From Actinomycetes bacterium (GTDB lineage: Bacteria; Actinomycetota; Actinomycetes; Actinomycetales; Microbacteriaceae): 6,604 nucleotides of DNA. Under the pieces are notes generated by a model. The model was not told where the DNA came from. It saw only the letters and a list, made by a program, of their open reading frames with translations, and ran no database searches. The translations under genes were made by a program, and so were the position numbers. The stretch is from contig JAEYUT010000141.1 of the NCBI GenBank assembly GCA_023432305.1, forward strand, positions 1 through 6,604, given 5' to 3'. Positions 1 to 5,643 of the stretch are shown here, piece after piece; the stretch's first letter is position 1, and every line of letters begins with the position of its first letter.

Positions 1-24
1 GTGAGCCTCGACGAGCAGCGCTGA
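1..24 (+). CDS. Possible 3' end of a convergent gene (7 codons visible)
   Basis: Reading from base 1, frame 1 gives seven sense codons (VSLDEQR) and then TGA at 22-24. The stop lies six bases before the minus-strand stop at 30-32, which is the spacing expected of two tightly convergent genes. Frame 2 hits a stop at once. Seven codons cannot identify a product, and the reading could be chance. The call rests only on the position and on the shared hairpin over the two stop codons. Confidence 0.25.
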   Translation: MSLDEQR

Positions 25-34
25 GCGCCTCAGC
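20..34. terminator. Small GC hairpin spanning two convergent stop codons
   Basis: GCTGAG-CGC-CTCAGC is a 6-bp perfect inverted repeat with a 3-base loop. One arm contains the possible plus-strand TGA (22-24) and the other contains the minus-strand TGA (30-32). No T-tract follows on either strand, so it is at best a weak bidirectional terminator. The symmetry of two TGA codons in GC-rich surroundings can produce such a repeat by chance. Confidence 0.25.
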
Positions 35-1424
35 CGCACCAGCTGGAGCGCATCCCGGGGAGGCCGCGCGACGCCTCGGTCGTGACGGCGTCGACGAAGT
101 AGGTCGTCGTGCCCTCCCAGCCGGGGACGTAGGGGTCGTTGTCGGAGGGGGAGCCCGCGGGGATCACCTCGACCGCGACGTACTGGCCGTTCGGCGACAG
201 GCAGATCTCGCCCACCCGCGCGCTCGCCGAAGCGGGGCGGTAGAGCTCGTACGTGCCCGACGGGTCCACGCGGACGACGACCGAGCGCGGGGCATCCGCC
301 GGGCCCAGCAGGTCGGTGAACGCCTCGATGCTCGAGGTGGACGAGGTGAGCAGGAAGCCGACGGGATAGAGGTCGGGGTCGATGTCGATCGGGGGGAGGT
401 CGAGAGCCTCGATCTGTCCGGTGGCGAGGTCGATGATCGTGCCGGCGGTGGGGTCGGCGACCACGAGCTTCACCGTGCCGGGCAGGAAGCCGCGCAGCTC
501 GGTGTGGGTGCCGAGCAGCTGCGGGGCGGCGTCGCCCAGCACATCGACCAGCAGCACCTCGCGGTCGGCGGTCTGCATCACGACGGACGTGGTGCCCGGA
601 ACCCACAGCCAGTCGCGCAGGATCAGCTCACCTCCTGCGGCGTCGCGGACGGGGCGCGGCGTCCACGACGCATCCTCCAGTTCCACGATGTGCAGCACAC
701 CCTGGGCTGAGCCGTCGTCGGTGAGGAAGCCCACGAGCAGCTCGCTCGTCGCCGCCTGCAGCGCTCGCACCCCGGGCGCCTCGGGCAGGGGCATCTCGTA
801 GGTCTGCGGATCGTCGGGGGTGCGCAGCGACAGGGCCGGGGTCCCTGCCTCATCCTTCGTGATGTACACGACGATGTCGCGCGCCACCGCGTACTCCTGG
901 ATGTGAGCGGCGGCGGCGACAGGTTCGGTCGCCTTCCCGCCGGTGACGGACCCGCGGAGGATCTGGTCGTCGCCATCGGCGCGCAGAAGGCTGTAGACGA
1001 GCGGGTGGTCGGTCGTGAACGTGCGTCGCAGCGTCGAGGCCGCTCCCGTGGCGGTGCCGCGAACATCCACCTCGACCGTGTACTCCTCGGCGTAGCGCAG
1101 CACCGAGTCGAACCGCACGGTGATGCGACTGCCCTCGGTCGCGACCGTGACGGGCGTCTCGGGCGCCACCCGCACGTCGGCATCGGCAACGGGCTCGATC
1201 GGCTGGTCCGTGTCGATGACGAGCCGCTGCCCGGAGCGCTCGATCACCGCTGCGGTGTTGACCGAGGCGTCGCGGATCACCGGCCCCCGCACCGCGTTGA
1301 GGCTCGCCAGCCCGAGTGCGGCCACCGTGAGTGCGACGACGACGGTGCCGAAGGCGCGCCGGTACGCCGCCTGCGCGCGTCGCGCGCGTGCGGCGGTGCG
1401 CACTCTCGAGATCTCAGTAGACAT
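30..1424 (-). CDS. Membrane-anchored extracellular protein with Ig-like domain and probable beta-propeller, unknown function
   Basis: I do not recognise this 464-aa protein as a named family. The N-terminus is basic (Arg-rich, residues 7-23) and is followed by one hydrophobic segment (about 26-46). There is no lipobox, so the rest should lie outside the membrane. Residues about 55-138 have the strand pattern of an SbsA/Big-type Ig-like domain and end with the typical YTVEVD...RTFTTDHP run. Residues about 145-464 contain repeated short beta-strand units (for example VLHIVELED, VLLVDVLGD, TIIDLATGQ, and GEICLSPNGQYVAVEV near 405-420), like WD40/PD40-type propellers. Only two cysteines are visible, C408 and C463 (SWCG at the end), which could form a disulfide closing the propeller. 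The ATG start overlaps the stop of the preceding gene by 11 nt and no good Shine-Dalgarno precedes it, so translation is probably coupled. It is the third gene of the putative zinc-regulated permease operon. A role as an accessory or substrate-sensing subunit is inferred from context only. Confidence 0.8.
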   Translation of the reverse strand: MSTEISRVRTAARARRAQAAYRRAFGTVVVALTVAALGLASLNAVRGPVIRDASVNTAAVIERSGQRLVIDTDQPIEPVADADVRVAPETPVTVATEGSRITVRFDSVLRYAEEYTVEVDVRGTATGAASTLRRTFTTDHPLVYSLLRADGDDQILRGSVTGGKATEPVAAAAHIQEYAVARDIVVYITKDEAGTPALSLRTPDDPQTYEMPLPEAPGVRALQAATSELLVGFLTDDGSAQGVLHIVELEDASWTPRPVRDAAGGELILRDWLWVPGTTSVVMQTADREVLLVDVLGDAAPQLLGTHTELRGFLPGTVKLVVADPTAGTIIDLATGQIEALDLPPIDIDPDLYPVGFLLTSSTSSIEAFTDLLGPADAPRSVVVRVDPSGTYELYRPASASARVGEICLSPNGQYVAVEVIPAGSPSDNDPYVPGWEGTTTYFVDAVTTEASRGLPGMRSSWCG

Positions 1425-2175
1425 AGGGATCCGCGGGCTGCTCGACAGCGGCGATCTCGGCGGGCTTCAGGACGACCGGCGCCTCGGATCCGGCGTCGGG
1501 GTTGTCGATGAACGCCCCCCTCGCCTGCACCCAGCTGTCGACGGGGAACTCCGCCTGCCAGTCGGGCAGGTACACGGGCACCCCGACGGGCTGGGCATCG
1601 AGCGTGCAGTGCGTCACGACGAAGCGGACGATGTAGAAGACGTTCTCGGGATCCGAGGGGTCGGGGGTGACGAATCCGGTGACGTCGGGGCGGCTCGCCG
1701 CGAGCGACGCCGCGTCGTTGCCTTGGCGCAGCAGCGTCGCCCATTCCCGCACGGTGTACCCGGATCCGTCTCCCGCGGAGAGCTCGACGGCGTCGGCGGC
1801 GCTGCTGAGCTGGTTGAGGTCGCGGTGGGTTGCGGTGCTGGAGGTGAGGGTTGCGGGCGGAAGGATGAGCAGCGCCCCGGCGCAGCCGAGCACGACGGCC
1901 GTCGATCGCCCGAGCGCCCAGGCGGCTCCGGCGCTCGTGCTGGGCTCCTCCTCGGGGTGCTCGTGGATCTCGTCGGCGCCGCGTGAGGAGGGCAGCAGAA
2001 CGAGTGCGCCGAGCGCGGCGATCCCGGCGATCGCGGTCAGGATCACGGTGAACACGACGTAGCGCGGATGGATGTAGAGCGTCAGCTGGTCTGTGGCGGC
2101 GAGCCACAGCACAGCGGTCACCGCGATGAGCGTGAGGATCACGCCGCGGTAGTGGGTGGTGAAGCGCTCAGCCAA
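1414..2175 (-). CDS. TIGR03943/YcgQ-family putative permease subunit
   Basis: This 253-aa protein looks like the TIGR03943 (YcgQ-like) family, known as the partner of PF03773 permeases. Three hydrophobic segments lie at about 11-26, 38-61 and 85-106. TM1 and TM2 are joined by the family-like TLYIHPRY stretch (32-39). The soluble C-terminal domain (about 107-253) carries the characteristic VRFVVTHCTLDAQPVGVPVY region (183-202), with HC at 189-190, and ends in an EQPADPYVY tail. If the N-terminus is cytoplasmic, this domain lies outside the cell and the acidic HEHPEEE loop (71-77) lies inside. The start is TTG at 2173-2175, which overlaps the permease stop by 8 nt. It was chosen because a GGGGTGAA Shine-Dalgarno-like run sits 5 nt upstream and because the family's N-terminal helix begins just after it. 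It is expected to act in a membrane complex with the upstream permease. The transported substrate is not proven, and zinc or another divalent metal is inferred from the neighbours. Confidence 0.85.
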   Translation of the reverse strand: MAERFTTHYRGVILTLIAVTAVLWLAATDQLTLYIHPRYVVFTVILTAIAGIAALGALVLLPSSRGADEIHEHPEEEPSTSAGAAWALGRSTAVVLGCAGALLILPPATLTSSTATHRDLNQLSSAADAVELSAGDGSGYTVREWATLLRQGNDAASLAASRPDVTGFVTPDPSDPENVFYIVRFVVTHCTLDAQPVGVPVYLPDWQAEFPVDSWVQARGAFIDNPDAGSEAPVVLKPAEIAAVEQPADPYVY

Positions 2176-3178
2176 GCAGATTCACCCCGAATCCGAGCGC
2201 GGCGGCCGCGAGGGCCGTCACGAGGGTGATGCGCGCGAGTGCGCCTGTGGTGAACGTGGTGCGCAGCAGCGCGAGCATCTTCACGTCGACCATCGCGCCG
2301 AACACGAGGAAGGCCACGACAGCCCCTGGCATGAACACGGAGCCGAACGAGACGATGAAGAAGGCGTCGACGTTGGAGCAGATGCCGATGATGAAGGCGA
2401 GCGCCATGAGCGCGAGCACCGACAGCACGGGGTTGGCTCCGAGGGCGACGAGGGTGTCGCGGGGGACGCCCACCTGGATGATGCCGGCGATCAGGCAGCC
2501 GATGATGAGCGCCGGCAGCACGGCGCTCGTCTCCTCGGCGAAGCCGACGAGCGCGCGCCGCAGGCGGGATCCCTGGGCGGGGTGGTCGTGGTGCGCGCGA
2601 CAGGTGGCCTGGAAGCCGGGGGTGAGCAGGCTCTGAGGCTCGGGGTGGCGGCTGAGCATCCAGCCGATGAGGTTGGCGATGAGGAATCCGCCGAGGATGC
2701 GCGCGAGGAGGATGCCGTGATCCCAGCCGAATGCCTGGTAGGTGACGATGATCGTCACCGGGTTGAGGATGGGGGCGGCGAGCAGGAAGGTGATCGCCTC
2801 GGGGACGCTCAGCCCGCGCATGATGAGGCCGCGCGCGAGGGGCACATTCCCGCATTCGCAGACGGGGAGCAGGATGCCGAGCAGCGAGAGCGCGGCGCGG
2901 CGGAGCGCGGGGGTGCGCGGCAGGAAGCGCTCGAAGACCCAGGCGGGCACCCACACCTGCACGGCGACGGACAGCAGCACGCCGAGGAAGATGAACGGCA
3001 GCGATTCGATGAGCACACTCGCGGACAGGGTGACGAGGTCCCGCGCGACGGTGGGGAGCGTCTCGGTGGGAAGGTCCCCGGTGACGGCGCGCAGTGCGAC
3101 GAAGGCTCCCAGCAGCAGCAGCAGCGCTGCGACGGCGGCGGTGGTGGGGCGCACGCGGGCCGTCCGGGTCTGCTGCAT
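2168..3178 (-). CDS. PF03773-family permease (UPF0718/YraQ/YcgR-like)
   Basis: This 336-aa polytopic membrane protein belongs to the DUF318/PF03773 permease group, which also contains ArsP-like proteins. Hydrophobic segments occur at about 13-31, 47-77, 94-106, 124-147, 155-175, 212-235, 247-268, 270-296 and 310-334. Family signatures are PVCECGNVP (105-113), AAPILNPVT (134-142) and CSNVDAFF (267-274), followed by VDVK (297-300). The central loop (about 176-209) contains CRAHHDHP (193-200), a possible metal-binding patch. The ATG at 3178 was preferred over a longer TTG-initiated reading from 3244, because that would start inside the Zur-like box and add a non-family extension. No Shine-Dalgarno precedes the ATG, but a TACCCT element lies 7 nt upstream, so the mRNA may be leaderless. 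It is the first gene of a three-gene overlapping operon, divergent from a zinc-binding lipoprotein. ArsP-type export of organoarsenicals is less likely given the TIGR03943 partner and the Zur-like site. Confidence 0.9.
   Translation of the reverse strand: MQQTRTARVRPTTAAVAALLLLLGAFVALRAVTGDLPTETLPTVARDLVTLSASVLIESLPFIFLGVLLSVAVQVWVPAWVFERFLPRTPALRRAALSLLGILLPVCECGNVPLARGLIMRGLSVPEAITFLLAAPILNPVTIIVTYQAFGWDHGILLARILGGFLIANLIGWMLSRHPEPQSLLTPGFQATCRAHHDHPAQGSRLRRALVGFAEETSAVLPALIIGCLIAGIIQVGVPRDTLVALGANPVLSVLALMALAFIIGICSNVDAFFIVSFGSVFMPGAVVAFLVFGAMVDVKMLALLRTTFTTGALARITLVTALAAAALGFGVNLLG
2181..2188 (-). promoter_or_regulatory. Ribosome binding site supporting the TTG start of the TIGR03943 gene
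   Basis: On the minus strand the run GGGGTGAA lies 5 nt upstream of TTG at 2175-2173, inside the last codons of the permease gene. It matches the GGTGA part of the anti-Shine-Dalgarno complement and supports the unusual TTG start with translational coupling. Confidence 0.55.
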
Positions 3179-3185
3179 GTGCTTC

Positions 3186-3191
3186 AGGGTA
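3186..3191 (-). promoter_or_regulatory. Putative -10 element of the permease operon
   Basis: On the minus strand TACCCT fits the TAnnnT pattern of actinobacterial -10 elements and ends 7 nt before the permease ATG, so transcription could begin at the start codon. No convincing -35 is found at 16-18 nt. An alternative promoter uses TTGATA (3254-3249, inside the Zur-like box) with a weak TAGCGG at 3231-3226, which would give a leader of about 40 nt. Confidence 0.4.
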
Positions 3192-3237
3192 GGCGATGCG
3201 GATGGGGGGATCCGGACAGCGGCGACCGCTATCTGTT

Positions 3238-3254
3238 TTGACAATCATTATCAA
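3238..3254. promoter_or_regulatory. Zur/Fur-type operator in the divergent promoter region
   Basis: TTGACAATCATTATCAA is an 8-1-8 palindrome with one mismatched pair. Its 15-bp core TGACAATCATTATCA differs at one base from the classical Fur-family 7-1-7 form TGATAATnATTATCA. It stands out as an AT-rich island in GC-rich DNA, lies between a cluster-9 zinc-binding protein gene and a permease operon, and overlaps the -35 of the rightward promoter. Zur is favoured over Fur or a manganese regulator because of the zinc-type lipoprotein next to it. The sequence alone cannot separate these family members. Binding by the Zn-loaded repressor would be expected to shut off the rightward gene, and perhaps both sides, when zinc is sufficient. 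Confidence 0.8.
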
Positions 3255-3267
3255 TAGCGCGTACTGT
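3238..3267 (+). promoter_or_regulatory. Promoter of the zinc-binding lipoprotein gene, likely leaderless
   Basis: A perfect TTGACA -35 (3238-3243) and a TACTGT -10 (3262-3267, TAnnnT pattern) are separated by 18 bp. The expected start of transcription, about 7 nt past the -10, falls on the ATG at 3274. No Shine-Dalgarno is present, so a leaderless mRNA is likely. The Zur-like palindrome covers the -35 and the first half of the spacer, a position suited to repression. Confidence 0.65.
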
Positions 3268-3273
3268 CGCCCT

Positions 3274-4263
3274 ATGAACTTCCGACGGATGCCGATCCTC
3301 GCCCTCTCGAGCGCAGCCGCGGCGGCGCTCGCTCTCACCGGCTGCGCCTCCGGAGGCGACGACGTGACGAGCGACCGACTGCAGATCGTCGCCTCGACGA
3401 ACGTCTACGCCTCGATCGCCTCCGCCATTGCGGGCGACAGCGCTGACGTGACGGCCATCATCGACGACATCGCCCTCGACCCTCACGAGTACGAGGCGAC
3501 CTCGCGCGATGCCCTCGCGCTCGACCGCGCCGACCTCGTGATCATGAACGGCGGCGGCTACGACGAGTTCATGAGCACGCTCCTGGGCTCCCAGAAGTCG
3601 GCGCCTCTCGTGATCGACGCCGTCGACGTCGCCGACCACGACGCCGGTGAGGATGCGGACGCGGACGCGGGCGACGACGCCGACGACCACGCGGAGCACG
3701 ATTCCGGTCACGACCACGACCACGGTCACGACCACGGCGAGGTGAACGAGCACGTCTGGTACGACCTCCACGCGATGAGCGACCTCGCCGAGGAGATCGC
3801 AGAAGCTCTCACCGAGCTCGACCCCGAGCAGGCCACGGCGTACCGGGCCAACGCCGAGGCCTTCGTGCGCGACCTCGACGCCGTCGACGAGCGCGCCCAC
3901 GCCATCGCCGACACCCACGAGGGGATTCAGGTCGCAGCCACCGAGCCCGTTCCCCACTACCTGCTCGAGCTCGCGGGGCTCACGGATGCCACTCCCGACG
4001 AGTTCACGCGCGCGATCGAATCCGGCGTCGATGCGCCCGTGCTCGTCGTGCAGGAGGTGCGCGATCTCGTGTCGGGCGGCACCGTGGCGTTCCTCGCCTA
4101 CAACGACCAGACGGTGAGCCCGCAGACGCAGGACGTGCTCGCCGCAGCCGAGGCGGCCGGCCTGCCCGTCGTGTCATTCAGCGAGCTGCTGCCCGAGGGC
4201 TTGGACTACATCTCCTGGATGAGCGCGAACGTCGACGCGATCGAGGAGGCGCTCAGCCGGTGA
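3274..4263 (+). CDS. Zinc-binding lipoprotein, cluster-9 metal solute-binding protein (ZnuA/AztC-like)
   Basis: This 329-aa protein has a lipoprotein signal peptide (basic start, hydrophobic 8-21, lipobox LTGC with the lipidated Cys at 24), so it should be tethered outside the membrane. The body fits the ZnuA/TroA-type family. The N-lobe begins with LQIVASTNVYASIASAIAG (36-54). The expected His ligands are H71 in DPHEYE, H160 in NEHVWYDL and H228 in EPVPHYL. The FLAYNDQTVSP stretch (273-283) and the C-terminal LPEGLDYISWM (306-316) match this type. Between the first two ligands lies a long Asp/His-rich loop (about 121-157, with HDHDHGHDH at 146-154), typical of zinc rather than manganese binders. 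The ATG at 3274 was chosen because the reading from 3196 runs through the promoter and operator. Cognate ABC permease and ATPase genes are absent here. It may serve a ZnuBC encoded elsewhere or work with the divergent permease. Confidence 0.92.
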   Translation: MNFRRMPILALSSAAAAALALTGCASGGDDVTSDRLQIVASTNVYASIASAIAGDSADVTAIIDDIALDPHEYEATSRDALALDRADLVIMNGGGYDEFMSTLLGSQKSAPLVIDAVDVADHDAGEDADADAGDDADDHAEHDSGHDHDHGHDHGEVNEHVWYDLHAMSDLAEEIAEALTELDPEQATAYRANAEAFVRDLDAVDERAHAIADTHEGIQVAATEPVPHYLLELAGLTDATPDEFTRAIESGVDAPVLVVQEVRDLVSGGTVAFLAYNDQTVSPQTQDVLAAAEAAGLPVVSFSELLPEGLDYISWMSANVDAIEEALSR

Positions 4264-4270
4264 TCCGGAG

Positions 4271-4305
4271 GGTGCCCGTCTCAGCCCCAGGCCGAGGCGG
4301 GCGCC
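4271..4305 (+). terminator. Hairpin between convergent genes, possible terminator of the lipoprotein gene
   Basis: GGTGCCCGTCTC (4271-4282) pairs with GAGGCGGGCGCC (4294-4305) over 12 positions including two G-U wobbles, with an 11-nt loop. It begins 7 nt after the lipoprotein stop codon. Only two T residues follow directly, so it is not a classical U-tract terminator, but such GC-rich hairpins are common at gene ends in high-GC actinobacteria. It overlaps the last codons of the convergent gene. Confidence 0.45.
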
Positions 4306-4991
4306 TTCACGACCTTGATGTCGTGGTAGTGCCAGTGCTTGCCGTTGTTGTACATGCCGGACGCCCATCCTGAGTACCAGATGGCGTGCTCGATGGTGGC
4401 GGTGTCGGCACCCGCGAGGAATGCCTCGCGGATCTCGCTGTACTTGCCGATCGTGTTGAGCGCCTCCGCGGCGTTGCGGGCGGCCTCGACGAGGTTCGTG
4501 TTGCTGCCGGTTCCGCCCGGGCCATAGCTCGCGCCCCAGCCGTTGTTGAGGGGGTTGTTGCGATTCCACCAGGTCTCGGGGTAGTTCTCCTGGCGCATCC
4601 AGCGTCCGATCACGGTCACGCTGTCGTCGGTGATGGGGTACCCCGCGAACAGCAGCACCATCTTCGCCCAGTCGACATTCGTGCCGCCCGCCTTGAGTGT
4701 CTCGATGCCCACGGTGGCCTCGTACTCGCCGCGGATGGACTGGATCTGCGTGGAGATGTCGGCGCGCACCTCCTGGTGCGAGACCTCCACCTCCTGCGCA
4801 TTGCTCTGCGCGTAGGCCTCGATCTTGGCGGTGACGACGGCGAGCTCCTCTGGCGCGCTCGCGATCGTCGCCCCGACGGCGATCGCCGTGCCGAGAGCGA
4901 CGCCGGCGATGATGCCGTGCGTTGCGCGGAATCCGCGAGCGGCGGAGTGCCGGTCGCGGGGGGTCGTAGGCGCGTGGGGAGTCGAGATCAT
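4281..4991 (-). CDS. Exported or membrane-anchored protein with lysozyme-like C-terminal domain
   Basis: This is a 236-aa protein. The N-terminus (1-25) is polar with several basic residues. A hydrophobic segment at about 28-46 acts as an anchor or signal peptide, and its end (IASAPEE) could be cleaved. Residues about 47-93 look like a helical, charged stalk. The C-terminal part (about 105-236) has the look of a lysozyme- or transglycosylase-like domain: VIGRWMRQENYPETWWNRNNPLN (128-149), with E135 the candidate catalytic acid, then a Gly/Asn-rich loop (GWGASYGPGGTGSN), then helical AARNAAEALNTIGKYSEIREAF and the AIWYSGWASGMY segment. WNxNNPLN...G followed by such helices is seen in phage-type muramidases. 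A cell-wall-cleaving role is an inference. The ATG at 4991 was chosen because the open frame upstream is only the shadow of the next gene. No Shine-Dalgarno or clear promoter is visible. It faces the zinc lipoprotein gene with a 17-nt gap. Confidence 0.75.
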   Translation of the reverse strand: MISTPHAPTTPRDRHSAARGFRATHGIIAGVALGTAIAVGATIASAPEELAVVTAKIEAYAQSNAQEVEVSHQEVRADISTQIQSIRGEYEATVGIETLKAGGTNVDWAKMVLLFAGYPITDDSVTVIGRWMRQENYPETWWNRNNPLNNGWGASYGPGGTGSNTNLVEAARNAAEALNTIGKYSEIREAFLAGADTATIEHAIWYSGWASGMYNNGKHWHYHDIKVVKAPASAWG

Positions 4992-5023
4992 AGGCAAGCT
5001 GTGCGCCAGGGGGACGGCGCGGG

Positions 5024-5049
5024 TCCCAGGGTGGCGGAGCGTCCTGGGA
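5024..5049. repeat. Perfect 7-bp inverted repeat in the gap between two minus-strand genes
   Basis: TCCCAGG (5024-5030) and CCTGGGA (5043-5049) form a perfect inverted repeat with a 12-nt loop. It lies in the 80-nt gap between the small hypothetical gene and the lysozyme-like gene. As RNA it could form a hairpin acting as a weak terminator or processing site. No U-tract follows on either strand. A protein-binding site is also possible. Confidence 0.35.
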
Positions 5050-5071
5050 AGGCCCTGAAAGCGACGTGCGG

Positions 5072-5572
5072 TCAGTCTGTGTGCGGTGGGCGGGGCGCGG
5101 TGCGCGATCGGCCGCCGAGGAAGAGCAGCAACTCGACGGCAGTCGCCTCGAGAACCGGCCCCGCGCCGAAGCTCCATCCGGCATCCGTGGCGCGCAGCGT
5201 GTGCCCGGAGATGACCGCGCGGATCGGGGTGGGAGCGCTGGCCGCACGCCCGAGCGCCACCGCTCCGCTCGCCCGCCGGGGCAGCACCGGCTCTGCTCCG
5301 ACGCGCGCACAGAGGCTCAGGTACGCGAAGACGGCGCGGTCCAGGTTTCGCAGGGGAGTGCGGCGCCCGCGCAGCAGCCGGGCGAGCGATCCGCGACGCG
5401 GTGCGGCATCGGCTTCGAAGGCGCGAGCCGCCTCGTCGTCGGGATGCGCGGCGAGTGCCCGCGCGGCCGCCGCGCGCACCTCGGCCACCTCCGTCTGCCA
5501 GCCCGCAGGGATCCCCGACTCGTCGACGCGCTCGCGCGCCGAGAGGGGCAGATCCCGCCAGAGGTCCGACAT
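5072..5572 (-). CDS. Small protein of unknown function, C-terminus resembling the MDMPI C-terminal domain
   Basis: This 166-aa, probably cytosolic protein has no signal peptide or membrane segment. The N-terminal half (about 1-95) is helical and rich in Ala, Arg and Glu. The C-terminal part PIRAVISGHTLRATDAGWSFGAGPVLEATAVELLLFLGGR (116-155, quoted here in outline: SGHTLRATDAGWSFG, then VELLLFLGGR) resembles the end of the C-terminal domain found in mycothiol-dependent maleylpyruvate isomerase-like (DinB-fold) actinobacterial proteins. The metal-binding N-terminal domain of those proteins is not evident, and the protein is shorter than the usual 200-250 aa. The ATG at 5572 was preferred over the in-frame ATG at 5611, because the latter lies inside a perfect palindrome that looks regulatory. 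No Shine-Dalgarno is seen. The family link is tentative and function is unknown. Confidence 0.65.
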   Translation of the reverse strand: MSDLWRDLPLSARERVDESGIPAGWQTEVAEVRAAAARALAAHPDDEAARAFEADAAPRRGSLARLLRGRRTPLRNLDRAVFAYLSLCARVGAEPVLPRRASGAVALGRAASAPTPIRAVISGHTLRATDAGWSFGAGPVLEATAVELLLFLGGRSRTAPRPPHTD

Positions 5573-5581
5573 GGTGCGGCA

Positions 5582-5611
5582 AGCATAGTGTCGCCCGAAT
5601 GTGACTGTCAC
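5582..5611 (-). promoter_or_regulatory. Putative promoter of the small hypothetical gene
   Basis: On the minus strand GTGACA (5611-5606) and TATGCT (5587-5582) are separated by 18 bp and resemble -35 and -10 elements. The -10 ends 9 nt before the ATG at 5572, so the transcript would be leaderless or nearly so, in line with the missing Shine-Dalgarno. The -35 is embedded in the 19-bp palindrome. Confidence 0.45.
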
Positions 5612-5615
5612 ATTC
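5597..5615. promoter_or_regulatory. Perfect 19-bp palindrome, probable operator
   Basis: GAATGTGACTGTCACATTC is a perfect 9-1-9 inverted repeat centred on T5606. It lies in the intergenic region between the small minus-strand gene and the LacI-family gene, and covers the putative -35 of the former. It contains TGTGA and TCACA half-sites separated by 3 bp, so it is not a CRP/GlxR site, which needs 6 bp. LacI-family operators normally have an even CG centre, which this lacks. The binding protein is not identifiable from the sequence. Confidence 0.6.
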
Positions 5616-5643
5616 CGGACTCACCCTGTGCCATCATTGCCCT

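Noticed and set aside
2168..3178. ArsP-type organoarsenical exporter
   Set aside because: The fold family is shared, but the coupled TIGR03943 partner and the Zur-like operator next to a zinc-binding lipoprotein point to metal homeostasis, and no ars genes are present.
2156..3241. Plus-strand open frame of 361 codons opposite the permease
   Set aside because: It is extremely Glu/Gly/His/Asp-rich without any fold signal and lies exactly antisense to a conserved membrane protein.
3196..3273. Upstream extension of the lipoprotein reading frame
   Set aside because: It would run through the promoter and the Zur-like box and would place 26 extra residues before a clear lipoprotein signal peptide.
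5601..5611. CRP/GlxR-type site reading of TGTGACTGTCACA
   Set aside because: The half-sites are 3 bp apart, whereas CRP/GlxR sites need 6 bp between TGTGA and TCACA.
4281..5624. A long minus-strand reading of 447 codons covering the lysozyme-like gene and the small gene upstream
   Set aside because: Its first part is out of frame with the small gene 5072-5572 and has Arg/Ala/Pro-rich composition typical of a GC-driven shadow frame. The protein-like sequence begins at the ATG at 4991.
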